Positions 7,817 through 15,634 of a stretch of 18,157 bases of DNA are shown here, piece after piece (position 1 is the stretch's first letter; every line of letters begins with the position of its first letter). Source of the stretch: an uncultured Lachnoanaerobaculum sp. Its GTDB lineage: Bacteria; Bacillota; Clostridia; Lachnospirales; Lachnospiraceae. Where the stretch lies: contig NZ_CALLVU010000109.1 in NCBI RefSeq assembly GCF_938015485.1, positions 1-18,157 on the forward strand, in the 5' to 3' direction. Position numbers and translations under genes: made by a program. Below the pieces are notes generated by a model. The model had not been told where the DNA came from, ran no database searches, and worked only from the letters and a program-made list of their open reading frames with translations.

Positions 7817-9004
7817 ATGAGAAATATCAAGAAATTTGTGAGTGCTTTATTGATTGGAGCTATGGTGAGCGGTTCACTTATGGCATGTGGCGGTTCTAAG
7901 AGTGCGGAGTCTACTACTGCAAGTGTGGCTGAATCAAAGGCCGAGGATACTAAGGCAGCTGATGCAAGCAATCCTGTAGCAGGTAAGAAGGTTGCATATA
8001 TTATGATAATGCCTTCAGCTACTATCTTCCAGATGTGGAAGGATTCGTGTAAGAAGCTTTGTGATAAGCTTGGAGTACAGTTTGATTTCTTCTTCTGCGA
8101 CGGTGATTTTAATAAGTGGCAGGACACTATAAGAACATGTGCATCTGCAGGTTATGACGGACTTATTGTCAGCCATGGAAACCAGGACGGTTCATATGTA
8201 TTCTTAAAGGGTATCTTGGATGAGTACAAGAATCTTAAGATAGTTACATTCGATACACAGTTCTATGCGGACGGTGAGTACAAGAAGCTTGACGGTGTTA
8301 CTCAGATGTTCCAACAGGATAAATCTTTGGTGACTGTTCTTCTGGATGAGATGATAGCAAAGTACGGTGAGGGTGTAAGACTTGTAAAGGTATGGAGAGG
8401 TCCTAACTACAACAGTCCGTTTGACAGAAGAGAAGAAGGCTGGAAGGAATATGAGAAGGCGGGAAAGATCGTAACTGTAGGTGAGGTACAGCCTTTACAG
8501 GATTCTGTAGACTCTGCAAATACTGTGACGGCGGCTTATCTTCAAAGTTTAAAGAGAGAAGATGTTGACGGTGTTGTCGCATATTACGATATGTACGGAC
8601 AGGGTGTATATAATGCACTTATCGAAAATGACAATATGAACGGTAAGAACGGCGATGCACTTCCTATGGCATCGGTAGATATTGACCCTGTTGATATTAC
8701 AAATATGCAGACAAGACCTGATATATGGACAGCGGCGGGAACGACAGACTGGACATTAAACGGTGAGATCGCTATGAGACTTCTTTTACTTGAGATGGCG
8801 GGAGAGTATGACAAGATTTATGATCCGGCAACAGGAAAAACGGGAGTTGATGTGGTAGAGGTTCCGGGTACGGCTATTAAGGCATCGGACTTAAAGGCTG
8901 ACTCAAACGTAGAGAATCTTGGAAACGTAGCAGGTGAAACTTACGGTAACCTTAATTATCTGTCGGAAGCGGATTGGATGCCGAAGGATCTGTTACACAA
9001 ATAA
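7817..9004 (+). CDS. Sugar ABC transporter substrate-binding lipoprotein (RbsB-like, periplasmic-binding type I)
   Basis: The 395-aa protein begins with a lipoprotein signal: basic MRNIKK, a hydrophobic stretch and the lipobox LMAC with Cys24 as lipid-attachment residue. A short Ser/Ala/Thr-rich tether follows. The mature domain starts VAYIMIMPSATIFQMWKDS and continues with GYDGLIVSHGNQDG and DGVVAYYDMYGQGV, the two-lobe layout of type I sugar-binding proteins (RbsB/XylF class). It is anchored outside the membrane and delivers substrate to the permease encoded two genes downstream. AGGAGG (7807-7812) lies 4 nt before ATG, a strong site for what is usually the most abundant component. The ligand cannot be read directly. 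The MtnK/MtnA neighbours point to a ribose-like sugar such as 5-methylthioribose or 5-deoxyribose, but this is inference. Confidence 0.93.
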   Translation: MRNIKKFVSALLIGAMVSGSLMACGGSKSAESTTASVAESKAEDTKAADASNPVAGKKVAYIMIMPSATIFQMWKDSCKKLCDKLGVQFDFFFCDGDFNKWQDTIRTCASAGYDGLIVSHGNQDGSYVFLKGILDEYKNLKIVTFDTQFYADGEYKKLDGVTQMFQQDKSLVTVLLDEMIAKYGEGVRLVKVWRGPNYNSPFDRREEGWKEYEKAGKIVTVGEVQPLQDSVDSANTVTAAYLQSLKREDVDGVVAYYDMYGQGVYNALIENDNMNGKNGDALPMASVDIDPVDITNMQTRPDIWTAAGTTDWTLNGEIAMRLLLLEMAGEYDKIYDPATGKTGVDVVEVPGTAIKASDLKADSNVENLGNVAGETYGNLNYLSEADWMPKDLLHK

Positions 9005-9058
9005 TAGGATGTAAATATAGGTCTACCGAAGATTAACGGCTTATAAAATTAATGAATG

Positions 9059-9123
9059 AGGTGAGTTTATCAGATACATTTACTTTTATTTTTAAAAGTC
9101 ATTGAAATTTTGATGACTCACCT
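9059..9123 (+). promoter_or_regulatory. Long intercistronic hairpin between binding protein and ATPase genes
   Basis: AGGTGAGT (9059-9066) is perfectly complementary to ACTCACCT (9116-9123). The stem continues past a small bulge with ATCA (9069-9072) and TGAT (9111-9114). A second small hairpin, ACTTTT (9082-9087) with AAAAGT (9094-9099), sits inside the loop. The only T-run after the stem is GTTTTAG, so it is not a classical terminator. The structure ends 18 nt before the ATPase start. It could act as a processing or 3'-end stabilising element for the binding-protein mRNA, or as an attenuator giving more binding protein than transporter. Confidence 0.6.
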
Positions 9124-9141
9124 GTTTTAGATTGGATAATT

Positions 9142-10677
9142 ATGGACAGAATAAAGTTAAGCACAAAAAATGTGTCGATAGAATTCCCGGGAGTAAAGGC
9201 CTTAGAGGATATAAACTTTGAGGTAAGTACGGGAGAGATAAGGGCTGTTGTAGGAGCAAATGGTGCCGGAAAGTCCACACTTATGAAGGTATTATCAGGT
9301 GCCAATCCTACATATACCGGAGAAGTATTATTAAACGATAAAGATGTGGAGCTTAGAACTCCTGTAGATGCAAAAAAATGCGGTGTTCAGATAGTGTATC
9401 AGGAAGTAGATACGGCGCTGTTTCCAAACCTCACCGTAGCTGAGAATATTATTCAGGGCGATTTGGTAATGGATAAGGGAAATGCAATCTTAAACTGGGG
9501 TGAGGTTTATAAAGAGGGCAGAAAGGCTCTTGACAGACTTCATATCAGTAAGGATAGGATCAATGAAAGGGATTTGGTTTCAAAGCTGTCACTTGCAGAT
9601 AAGCAGATGGTACTTATAGCAAAGGCAATCAGGAGAAAGTGTAATTTCCTGATACTTGATGAGCCGACGGCGCCACTTAGTAATCAGGAGACAAAAGAGC
9701 TTTTTGAGGTTGTTGAGCATTTACACAAAACGGAGAATATAGCGATACTGTTTATTTCACACAGATTGAACGAGATACTTGAAATATGTGAAAGTTATAC
9801 GGTAATGAGAAACGGAAAGTTGATCGGTACATATCCTATAGACGAGTCAACTACAACAAAGGAAATAGTGGAACTTATGCTTGGAAGGACATTTGAGGAA
9901 GCATACAAAAGAGAAGAGATTCCGATAGGTGATACTATTTTTAAAACAGAGAATTTGAGCGAAATCAACGGAAGAATCAATGATATAAATTTACATGTCA
10001 GAAAAGGTGAAATACTTGGCATAGCAGGGCTTGTCGGAGCCGGTAAGTCCGAACTTTGTAAGACTCTTTTCGGAGCATATAAGAGTACCGGAAAAATTAT
10101 TTTAAACGGTAAAGAACTGAATCTAAAAAATCCTGCACTTGCAGTTAAAAATAAAATAGCATTGGTACCTGAGGAGAGAAGAAAAGAAGGTGTACTTGTA
10201 GAAGAGAGTGTAAGCTTTAATTTATCTGCGGCATCTTTGGAAAAGTTTTGTAAATTGTCTTTTATAGACAAGAAAAAGGTAACAGATAATGCAAAGAGCT
10301 ATATCCGTAGCCTTAATGTATCAACACCAAGTCCAAGACAGCTTGTCAAGAAACTTTCAGGAGGAAATCAGCAAAAGGTTGCTGTAGGAAAATGGCTGGC
10401 TGCAGATTGTAAGCTTTATATATTTGATGAGCCTACAAAGGGAGTTGATGTAGGTGCAAAGCAGGATATTTTTGATCTTATACATGAGATAGCAAAAAAA
10501 GGAAATGCAGTTATATATGCAACTTGTGAGAACCAGGAGCTTTTGGCTCTCACAGACAGAATTTATGTAATGTACAACGGCGGTATAAGTGCGGAACTTG
10601 TTACAAAGAATACAAATGAAGATGAAATAATGTTTTACAGCGTAGGTGGTAAGCAAAGTCAAGAGGAGGTAGTTTGA
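9142..10677 (+). CDS. Sugar ABC transporter ATP-binding protein with two ATPase domains (RbsA/MglA-like)
   Basis: At 511 aa this is a double nucleotide-binding-domain ATPase of the ribose/galactose importer class. Domain 1 has Walker A GANGAGKST (residues 38-46), a relaxed signature LSLADKQ and Walker B ending LILDEPT (D173). Domain 2 has Walker A GLVGAGKSE (296-304), the signature LSGGNQQ from L405 and Walker B FDEPTKGVD (D429). A relaxed first signature is normal for this class. It acts on the cytoplasmic face, powering uptake with the permease encoded next. ATG 9142 has only a weak site (TTGGAT), unlike its neighbours, and a long hairpin ends 18 nt upstream. Both features suggest lower expression than the binding protein. 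The stop overlaps the permease start by one base (TGATG). Confidence 0.95.
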   Translation: MDRIKLSTKNVSIEFPGVKALEDINFEVSTGEIRAVVGANGAGKSTLMKVLSGANPTYTGEVLLNDKDVELRTPVDAKKCGVQIVYQEVDTALFPNLTVAENIIQGDLVMDKGNAILNWGEVYKEGRKALDRLHISKDRINERDLVSKLSLADKQMVLIAKAIRRKCNFLILDEPTAPLSNQETKELFEVVEHLHKTENIAILFISHRLNEILEICESYTVMRNGKLIGTYPIDESTTTKEIVELMLGRTFEEAYKREEIPIGDTIFKTENLSEINGRINDINLHVRKGEILGIAGLVGAGKSELCKTLFGAYKSTGKIILNGKELNLKNPALAVKNKIALVPEERRKEGVLVEESVSFNLSAASLEKFCKLSFIDKKKVTDNAKSYIRSLNVSTPSPRQLVKKLSGGNQQKVAVGKWLAADCKLYIFDEPTKGVDVGAKQDIFDLIHEIAKKGNAVIYATCENQELLALTDRIYVMYNGGISAELVTKNTNEDEIMFYSVGGKQSQEEVV

Positions 10678-11648
10678 TGGAACGCAAAAAATTAATAAAG
10701 TTTGGTATAGATTGGGCTGCTATCCTGGCACTTGTTCTATGTTTCATAGTATTTACAGCAATTAAGGGCGGTGCATTCATGTCTCAGAGCAATATGGTAA
10801 ATATTCTCAGAGCTATGGCAATAACCACGGTATTCGGTATTGCGGCTACAATTACCATGGCGCCTGACGGATTTGATATGTCGGCCGGTACTTTGGGAAG
10901 TTGTTCAGCTTATGCGTTTGTATCATCATACCTTTGGTTCGGTCAGTCACTGTTTATGTCGGTAGTAATAACTATAGTGACAACTTTGGTTTTATATCAG
11001 CTTACCATGTTTCTTATTCTGGTATGTAAGATACCCGATATGCTTGCGACTTGTGCTTTGATGTTTGTTCATCAGGGACTTGGACAGTGGTATATAGGAG
11101 GTGGAGCGGTATCTACAGGTATGAGAACACCTTGGAATGCACAACCTCTCAGAACAGCTCTTTCAGATTCTTTCTCGGCAATAGGAAGAGCACCTTGGAT
11201 CATCATCATTATGCTTGGCTGTGTGCTTGCTGCATATATCTTCCTTGATTTTACAAAGTTCGGAAGATATTTGTATGCAATGGGCGGAAATAAGGAGGCT
11301 GCAAAACTTTCAGGTATTGATATCAAAAAATACAGATATGTAGCAGGTATGATAACTGCCGTATTTATAGCTATCGGCGGTATTTTAGTTTCATCAAGAG
11401 GAAGTTCTGCACAGGTTATGTGTTGTGACAACTATTTGATGCCTTCACTTGCGGCGGTTTTCGTTGGAAGAACTGTAGGCGGTGCTGAAAAACCTAATGC
11501 TCTTGGAACAATGATAGGCTCAATGCTTGTATCCACACTTGAAAACGGACTTACTATCTGTGCGGTACCTTTCTTTGTATTGCCGGCGGTAAAGGGTGCG
11601 GTACTTGCTTTGGCACTTATAGCGGCATATGCATATAAGAGAGAATAA
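10677..11648 (+). CDS. Sugar ABC transporter permease (RbsC-like)
   Basis: The 323-aa protein is a polytopic membrane protein of the branched-chain/sugar permease family. It has about eight or more hydrophobic segments, beginning with AAILALVLCFIVFTAIK after a short basic N-terminus. Family landmarks are FDMSAGTLGS (the DLSVG-like motif), the cytoplasmic coupling loop FGRYLYAMGGNKEAAKLSGI and the terminal PAVKGAVLALALIAAYAY. ATG 10677 is preferred, with GAGGAGG 7 nt upstream and coupling to the ATPase stop; the TTG at 10674 is the alternative. Only one permease gene is present, so the channel would be a homodimer. It completes the three-gene importer, and the kinase genes follow after 17 nt. 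Confidence 0.93.
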   Translation: MERKKLIKFGIDWAAILALVLCFIVFTAIKGGAFMSQSNMVNILRAMAITTVFGIAATITMAPDGFDMSAGTLGSCSAYAFVSSYLWFGQSLFMSVVITIVTTLVLYQLTMFLILVCKIPDMLATCALMFVHQGLGQWYIGGGAVSTGMRTPWNAQPLRTALSDSFSAIGRAPWIIIIMLGCVLAAYIFLDFTKFGRYLYAMGGNKEAAKLSGIDIKKYRYVAGMITAVFIAIGGILVSSRGSSAQVMCCDNYLMPSLAAVFVGRTVGGAEKPNALGTMIGSMLVSTLENGLTICAVPFFVLPAVKGAVLALALIAAYAYKRE

Positions 11649-11665
11649 TATAAAAGGGAGTCAGT

Positions 11666-12886
11666 ATGAGCAGATTTGACACATATTTCCAAATGGAAGA
11701 AAAAGATATAGTTGAGTATACTTTATTAAAAGCTACATCTATAGATTGGGATAAGGACAGTATGAAGGTAATTATACCAAAGGAGCATGGCAATCTTAAC
11801 TATGTATATAGGGTAACGGATGATAAGGGACATTCAATTTATATAAAGCAGGCAGGTACCGAAACAAGAATCTCAAAGGATATGAAGCCTTCAAGAGACA
11901 GAAACAGGCTGGAATCGGAGATTTTGATGTTACAGGAAAGATTTGCAAAAGGGATGGTGCCGTATATTTATTTTTATGACACTGTTATGTGTGCCTGCGG
12001 TATGGAGGATTGTTCAGACTTTTCGGTAATGAGACAGGCAATGCTTGAGCATAAAATATATCCTCATTTTGCTGAAAAGATAACGGATTTTTTGATAGAG
12101 ACATTATTAAAAAGCAGTGATGTTGTAATAGACCATAAAGAGAAGAAGGTAATCGGAGGGAAGCTCGTTTCACCTGATCTTTGTGATATTACGGAAAAGC
12201 TGGTTTTTATGGAGCCATATAATGATCTGAATCATAGAAATAATGTTTTTCCTCCAAATGCAGACTTTGTAAAGAAGGAGCTTTATGAGGATAAGGCATT
12301 ACATTTTGAAGTTGCAAAGCTTAAATTCAATTTTATGACAAATGCACAGGCATTGATTCATGGAGATTTGCATACAGGTTCTATCTTTATAAAAGAGGAC
12401 GGTTTAAAAGTATTTGATCCGGAGTTCGGTATACTTGGACCTTGTGGATATGATATCGGAAATGTTATAGCAAATCTTATTTTTGCTTATGACAACGGAC
12501 TTGCTTACGGAAAGAAAGAGTTCACTGATTGGATTCTTAAATCGGTGGAAGAGGTAATAGATTTATTCATAGAAAAGTATAATAAATTTTATGATGAGTG
12601 GGTAAGTGAGCCGATGGCAATGGTAGAAGGTTTTAAAGAATATTATTTAAACGGTATTCTTAGAGATACGGCAGGATTTACCGGAACGGAGCTTCACAGA
12701 AGAACTGTAGGAATGGCCAATGTTACTGATGTAACTACAATAGCAGATGAGAAAAAGAGACTTATAGCTGAAAGAATAAATATTTTGTCAGGTAAGGAGT
12801 TTATACTGGAAGCGGCCGGCTTTAAATCCGGTAAAGATTATGTAGACACTATCCTAAAGTGTAAAGCATTGGCAGAGGAGTTATAA
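11666..12886 (+). CDS. mtnK: MtnK-like S-methyl-5-thioribose kinase (5-thio/5-deoxypentose 1-kinase)
   Basis: The 406-aa product matches MtnK in length and motifs. It has the aminoglycoside-phosphotransferase fold with catalytic loop ALIHGDLHTGSIF (H232, D234), metal-binding DPEFG (D251) and CGYDIGNVIANLIFAY, all typical of MtnK rather than of generic phosphotransferases. MtnK uses ATP to phosphorylate the C1 hydroxyl of 5-methylthioribose (EC 2.7.1.100). Relatives act on 5-deoxyribose, so the exact substrate is open. An unusual cysteine-rich stretch MCACGMEDC (C109, C111, C116) lies near the usual VMED motif. AAGGGAG precedes the start. Its TAA abuts the ATG of the isomerase gene, so the two are translationally linked and likely act in sequence. 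Position after an importer indicates salvage of an external sugar. Confidence 0.88.
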   Translation: MSRFDTYFQMEEKDIVEYTLLKATSIDWDKDSMKVIIPKEHGNLNYVYRVTDDKGHSIYIKQAGTETRISKDMKPSRDRNRLESEILMLQERFAKGMVPYIYFYDTVMCACGMEDCSDFSVMRQAMLEHKIYPHFAEKITDFLIETLLKSSDVVIDHKEKKVIGGKLVSPDLCDITEKLVFMEPYNDLNHRNNVFPPNADFVKKELYEDKALHFEVAKLKFNFMTNAQALIHGDLHTGSIFIKEDGLKVFDPEFGILGPCGYDIGNVIANLIFAYDNGLAYGKKEFTDWILKSVEEVIDLFIEKYNKFYDEWVSEPMAMVEGFKEYYLNGILRDTAGFTGTELHRRTVGMANVTDVTTIADEKKRLIAERINILSGKEFILEAAGFKSGKDYVDTILKCKALAEEL

Positions 12887-13978
12887 ATGGGTATTGAAGA
12901 ATTTTTTGACAATATAATCTCAGTAAAGATGACGGAAGGCGGAGAGCTGAATATTATTGACCAAACCCTTCTGCCCGGAGAGATAAAGAGAATAAACTTA
13001 AATACAAAGGAAGAGATTTGGGAGGCTATAAAGAAGCTTAGAGTACGTGGAGCTCCTGCAATAGGAGTATGTGCGGCATATGGTATTGCAAAGACGGCTT
13101 CACAGATAAAGGCTGTAAACTATAGTGATTTTGAAAAGGAATTTTTAGAACTAAAAGAGTATTTTGCCTCTTCCAGACCTACAGCGGTAAATCTGTTTTG
13201 GGCACTTAACAGAATGGAAGATGCCCTGAAAGCAAATAAAGAAAAAAGTATTGATGAGATAAAGGAAGCCTTATTTAAAGAAGCCGAGGATATCAGAAAT
13301 GAGGATGTTGAAATAAGCCGTGGAATAGGAGCTCTTGGCTTTAAGCTTTTGAAAAGGCTTAAAAGAAACGGTAAAGAGATCGGTATAATGACTCACTGCA
13401 ATGCCGGAACATTGGCAACGGCAAAGTACGGTACGGCGACAGCACCGATGTATATGGCACTTGAAAACGGTTTTAGCGGTGATGATATGCATGTGTACTG
13501 TGATGAGACCAGACCTCTCTTGCAGGGAGCAAGACTTACAGCTTTTGAACTTAGCAATGCCGGAATAAAGACAACATTGCAATGTGACAATATGGCATCT
13601 ATTTTAATGAAATCGGGTAAGATAGATATTATATTTGTAGGTTGTGACAGGGTGGCAAGAAACGGTGATGCGGCAAACAAGATCGGAACATCCGGACTCG
13701 CTATTATAGCAAAGCATTACGGCATTCCGTTCTATGTATGTGCACCTACATCAACTATTGATATGAAGGCTGAAAGTGATAAGGACATCCCTATAGAGAT
13801 AAGAGACGGGGAAGAGATTACAGATATGTGGTATAAAGAGAGAATGGCACCTGAGAATATAGGTGTATATAATCCTGCATTTGATGTTACGGATCATTCC
13901 CTTATAACAGGTATTATTACCGAAAAAGGTATTTGTAAATATCCTTTTGATAAGGCATTTAAGGAATTGGGACTTTAG
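12887..13978 (+). CDS. mtnA: MtnA-like S-methyl-5-thioribose-1-phosphate isomerase
   Basis: The 363-aa protein carries the landmarks of the MtnA/eIF2B-related aldose-1-phosphate isomerases. These are RGAPAIGVCAAYGIA (from R54), RPTAVNLFWAL, THCNAGTLATAKYGTA with catalytic Cys171, CDETRPLLQGARLTAFEL and GCDRVARNGDAANKIGT with catalytic Asp254. Both catalytic residues are present, so it should be active. It converts an aldose-1-phosphate to the ketose-1-phosphate (EC 5.3.1.23 for methylthioribose-1-phosphate). Related enzymes use 5-deoxyribose-1-phosphate or ribose-1,5-bisphosphate, so substrate identity is inferred from the adjoining MtnK. AGAGGAG lies just before the start, inside the end of the kinase gene. 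The next usual step, MtnB dehydratase or an aldolase, is not encoded in the window. Confidence 0.92.
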   Translation: MGIEEFFDNIISVKMTEGGELNIIDQTLLPGEIKRINLNTKEEIWEAIKKLRVRGAPAIGVCAAYGIAKTASQIKAVNYSDFEKEFLELKEYFASSRPTAVNLFWALNRMEDALKANKEKSIDEIKEALFKEAEDIRNEDVEISRGIGALGFKLLKRLKRNGKEIGIMTHCNAGTLATAKYGTATAPMYMALENGFSGDDMHVYCDETRPLLQGARLTAFELSNAGIKTTLQCDNMASILMKSGKIDIIFVGCDRVARNGDAANKIGTSGLAIIAKHYGIPFYVCAPTSTIDMKAESDKDIPIEIRDGEEITDMWYKERMAPENIGVYNPAFDVTDHSLITGIITEKGICKYPFDKAFKELGL

Positions 13979-13995
13979 GACAGATAGGAGAAGAT

Positions 13996-14985
13996 ATGAA
14001 GAAGATAATCAATGTTCCTGAGAATTATACAGATGATATGTTAAAAGGCATTTATAGTGCACATAAGCAGGTTAAGTATGTGGCAGACGACCTCAGATGC
14101 TATTGTATAGCAGATAAGAAACCGGGTAAGGTGGCAATAGTTACAGGTGGCGGTACGGGGCATTTACCTCTATTCCTCGGATATGTAGGTGAAAACCTGC
14201 TTGACGGCTGCGGTGTGGGAAGTGTTTTCCAGTCACCTTCAGCAGAGCAGATATATGAGATATCAAAGGAAGTGGAAGCCGGAAGCGGAATACTCTATCT
14301 TTACGGAAATTATACCGGAGATATAATGAACTTTGATATGGCGGCTGAAATGCTTGAGATGGATGATATCAAGACCAGAAGTATTGTAGGTGCCGATGAT
14401 GTGTTGTCAAATAAGCTTCCTGAAACCAGAAGAGGTGTTGCAGGCATATTCTTCATGTATAAGTACGCAGGTGCTGCAGCGGCAAATATGGGAAGTCTTG
14501 ATGAAGTATATGAGGCGGCAAATACAGCTAAACAAAATACAAGAACTGTAGGATTTGCATTGACACCATGTGTTATACCTGAGCTTGGACATGCCAATTT
14601 CTCTTTGGCGGAGAATGAAATGGCATTCGGTATGGGAATCCACGGTGAGCCGGGAGTTTGGAACGGAGATATAAAGAGTGCAAAAGAACTTGCAGATGAG
14701 GCGGTCGGAGAAATCCTAGATGATATAGAAATCGGAAGCGGTGATGAAGTTGCAGTACTTATAAACGGACTTGGCGCAAGCAGTATTGAGGAGCTTTATA
14801 TACTTTCCGGAGAAGTAAGTGAAATATTGGCTTCAAAAGGTATAAAGATCTATAAAACATTTGTAGGCGAGTATGCAACAAGTATGGAGATGGCGGGTGC
14901 ATCCATATCTATTTGTAAGTTAAACAGTGACAAGGAAAAGGCTTGGCTTGATATGGAAGTAAAGACTCCATTTATCAGATTATAG
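13996..14985 (+). CDS. DhaK-like dihydroxyacetone/ketose kinase subunit
   Basis: The 329-aa protein is a full-length DhaK domain. It keeps the substrate-binding residues known from E. coli DhaK: His56 in GGGTGH, Asp109 in NYTGDIMNF, and the covalent substrate-binding histidine in GMGIHGEPG (His216 here). It differs next to the active site: canonical GHEPAHAGYVG is GHLPLFLGYVG here, a change that may alter the pocket and suggests a substrate other than plain dihydroxyacetone. DhaK binds the ketose through a hemiaminal bond while the partner DhaL supplies the phosphoryl group. DhaL is encoded 8 nt downstream, its AGGAG overlapping this stop codon. No DhaM phosphotransferase partner is seen, so an ATP-dependent DhaKL enzyme is likelier than a PTS-linked one. 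C3-C4 ketoses such as erythrulose are possible substrates. Confidence 0.88.
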   Translation: MKKIINVPENYTDDMLKGIYSAHKQVKYVADDLRCYCIADKKPGKVAIVTGGGTGHLPLFLGYVGENLLDGCGVGSVFQSPSAEQIYEISKEVEAGSGILYLYGNYTGDIMNFDMAAEMLEMDDIKTRSIVGADDVLSNKLPETRRGVAGIFFMYKYAGAAAANMGSLDEVYEAANTAKQNTRTVGFALTPCVIPELGHANFSLAENEMAFGMGIHGEPGVWNGDIKSAKELADEAVGEILDDIEIGSGDEVAVLINGLGASSIEELYILSGEVSEILASKGIKIYKTFVGEYATSMEMAGASISICKLNSDKEKAWLDMEVKTPFIRL

Positions 14986-14993
14986 GAGCAGTT

Positions 14994-15632
14994 ATGACAG
15001 AGATTAGAATAGAGGATCTTCCGGAATTATTTGAGTCTATAGCTAAGGTGTTTGTCGAGAAAAAAGATGAACTGTGTGCAATGGATGCAAATATGGGCGA
15101 CGGTGATCTTGGGCTTACTATGAGTAAGGGATATAGTGCAATGCCTGATCTTATCAGAGAAAATACGGTAGAAAATAATGTGGGAAAGACATTGTTTAAG
15201 GCAGGCATGAAGATGGCTTCAGTGGTACCGTCCACTATGGGTACATTGATGGCAAGCGGTATAATGGAAGCCGGAAAGTCATTAAATGAAAAGGATAAAA
15301 TAGACGCAAAAGATTTGGCACTGTATTTTGAAAGCTTTGCAGCAGGAATCAAGAAAAGAGGAAAATGTGAGGCTGGAGACAGAACAATATACGATGCACT
15401 CTTAGCAGCAGGAGAAAGAGCAAAAGAAGCAGCGGATGGAAGTTTGCTTGATGTTGCAAGAGCTGCACTAAAGGGTGCAAATGAAGGTGTTGAAGCTACA
15501 AAAGATATGTTGCCTAAGTTTGGCAAGGCTGCGGTATTTTCTGCTAAAGCAAAGGGCATTGCGGATCAGGGCGCTGTGGCAGGTTATCTGATGGTAAAAG
15601 GAGTATGTTTATTTTTGGAAAGTAAGAGTTGA
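14994..15632 (+). CDS. DhaL-like nucleotide-binding kinase subunit
   Basis: The 212-aa length is normal for DhaL. The Mg-nucleotide-binding aspartates are kept in MDANMGDGDLG (Asp31, Asp36 and Asp38, equivalent to the D-x4-D-x-D set of DhaL). Further family blocks are STMGTLMASG, KCEAGDRTIYDALLAA and GIADQGAVAGYLM. It binds the nucleotide and passes phosphate to the ketose on DhaK. In PTS-type systems DhaL holds ADP recharged by DhaM. No DhaM is encoded nearby, so direct ATP use is inferred. Start ATG 14994 has AGGAG 5 nt upstream. The stop at 15630-15632 lies 2 nt before the next start. Confidence 0.88.
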   Translation: MTEIRIEDLPELFESIAKVFVEKKDELCAMDANMGDGDLGLTMSKGYSAMPDLIRENTVENNVGKTLFKAGMKMASVVPSTMGTLMASGIMEAGKSLNEKDKIDAKDLALYFESFAAGIKKRGKCEAGDRTIYDALLAAGERAKEAADGSLLDVARAALKGANEGVEATKDMLPKFGKAAVFSAKAKGIADQGAVAGYLMVKGVCLFLESKS

Positions 15633-15634
15633 TA

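Noticed and set aside
10674..10676. TTG at 10674 as permease start
   Set aside because: ATG 10677 has better spacing from GAGGAGG and a typical TGATG overlap with the ATPase stop. The 1-codon difference is not decisive.
14975..15559. Long open frame on the minus strand opposite dhaL (194 codons) and similar antisense frames across the operon
   Set aside because: These are composition shadows of well-recognised plus-strand genes. They match no family that I recognise and their low-complexity Ser/Ala/Phe content is typical of antisense frames.
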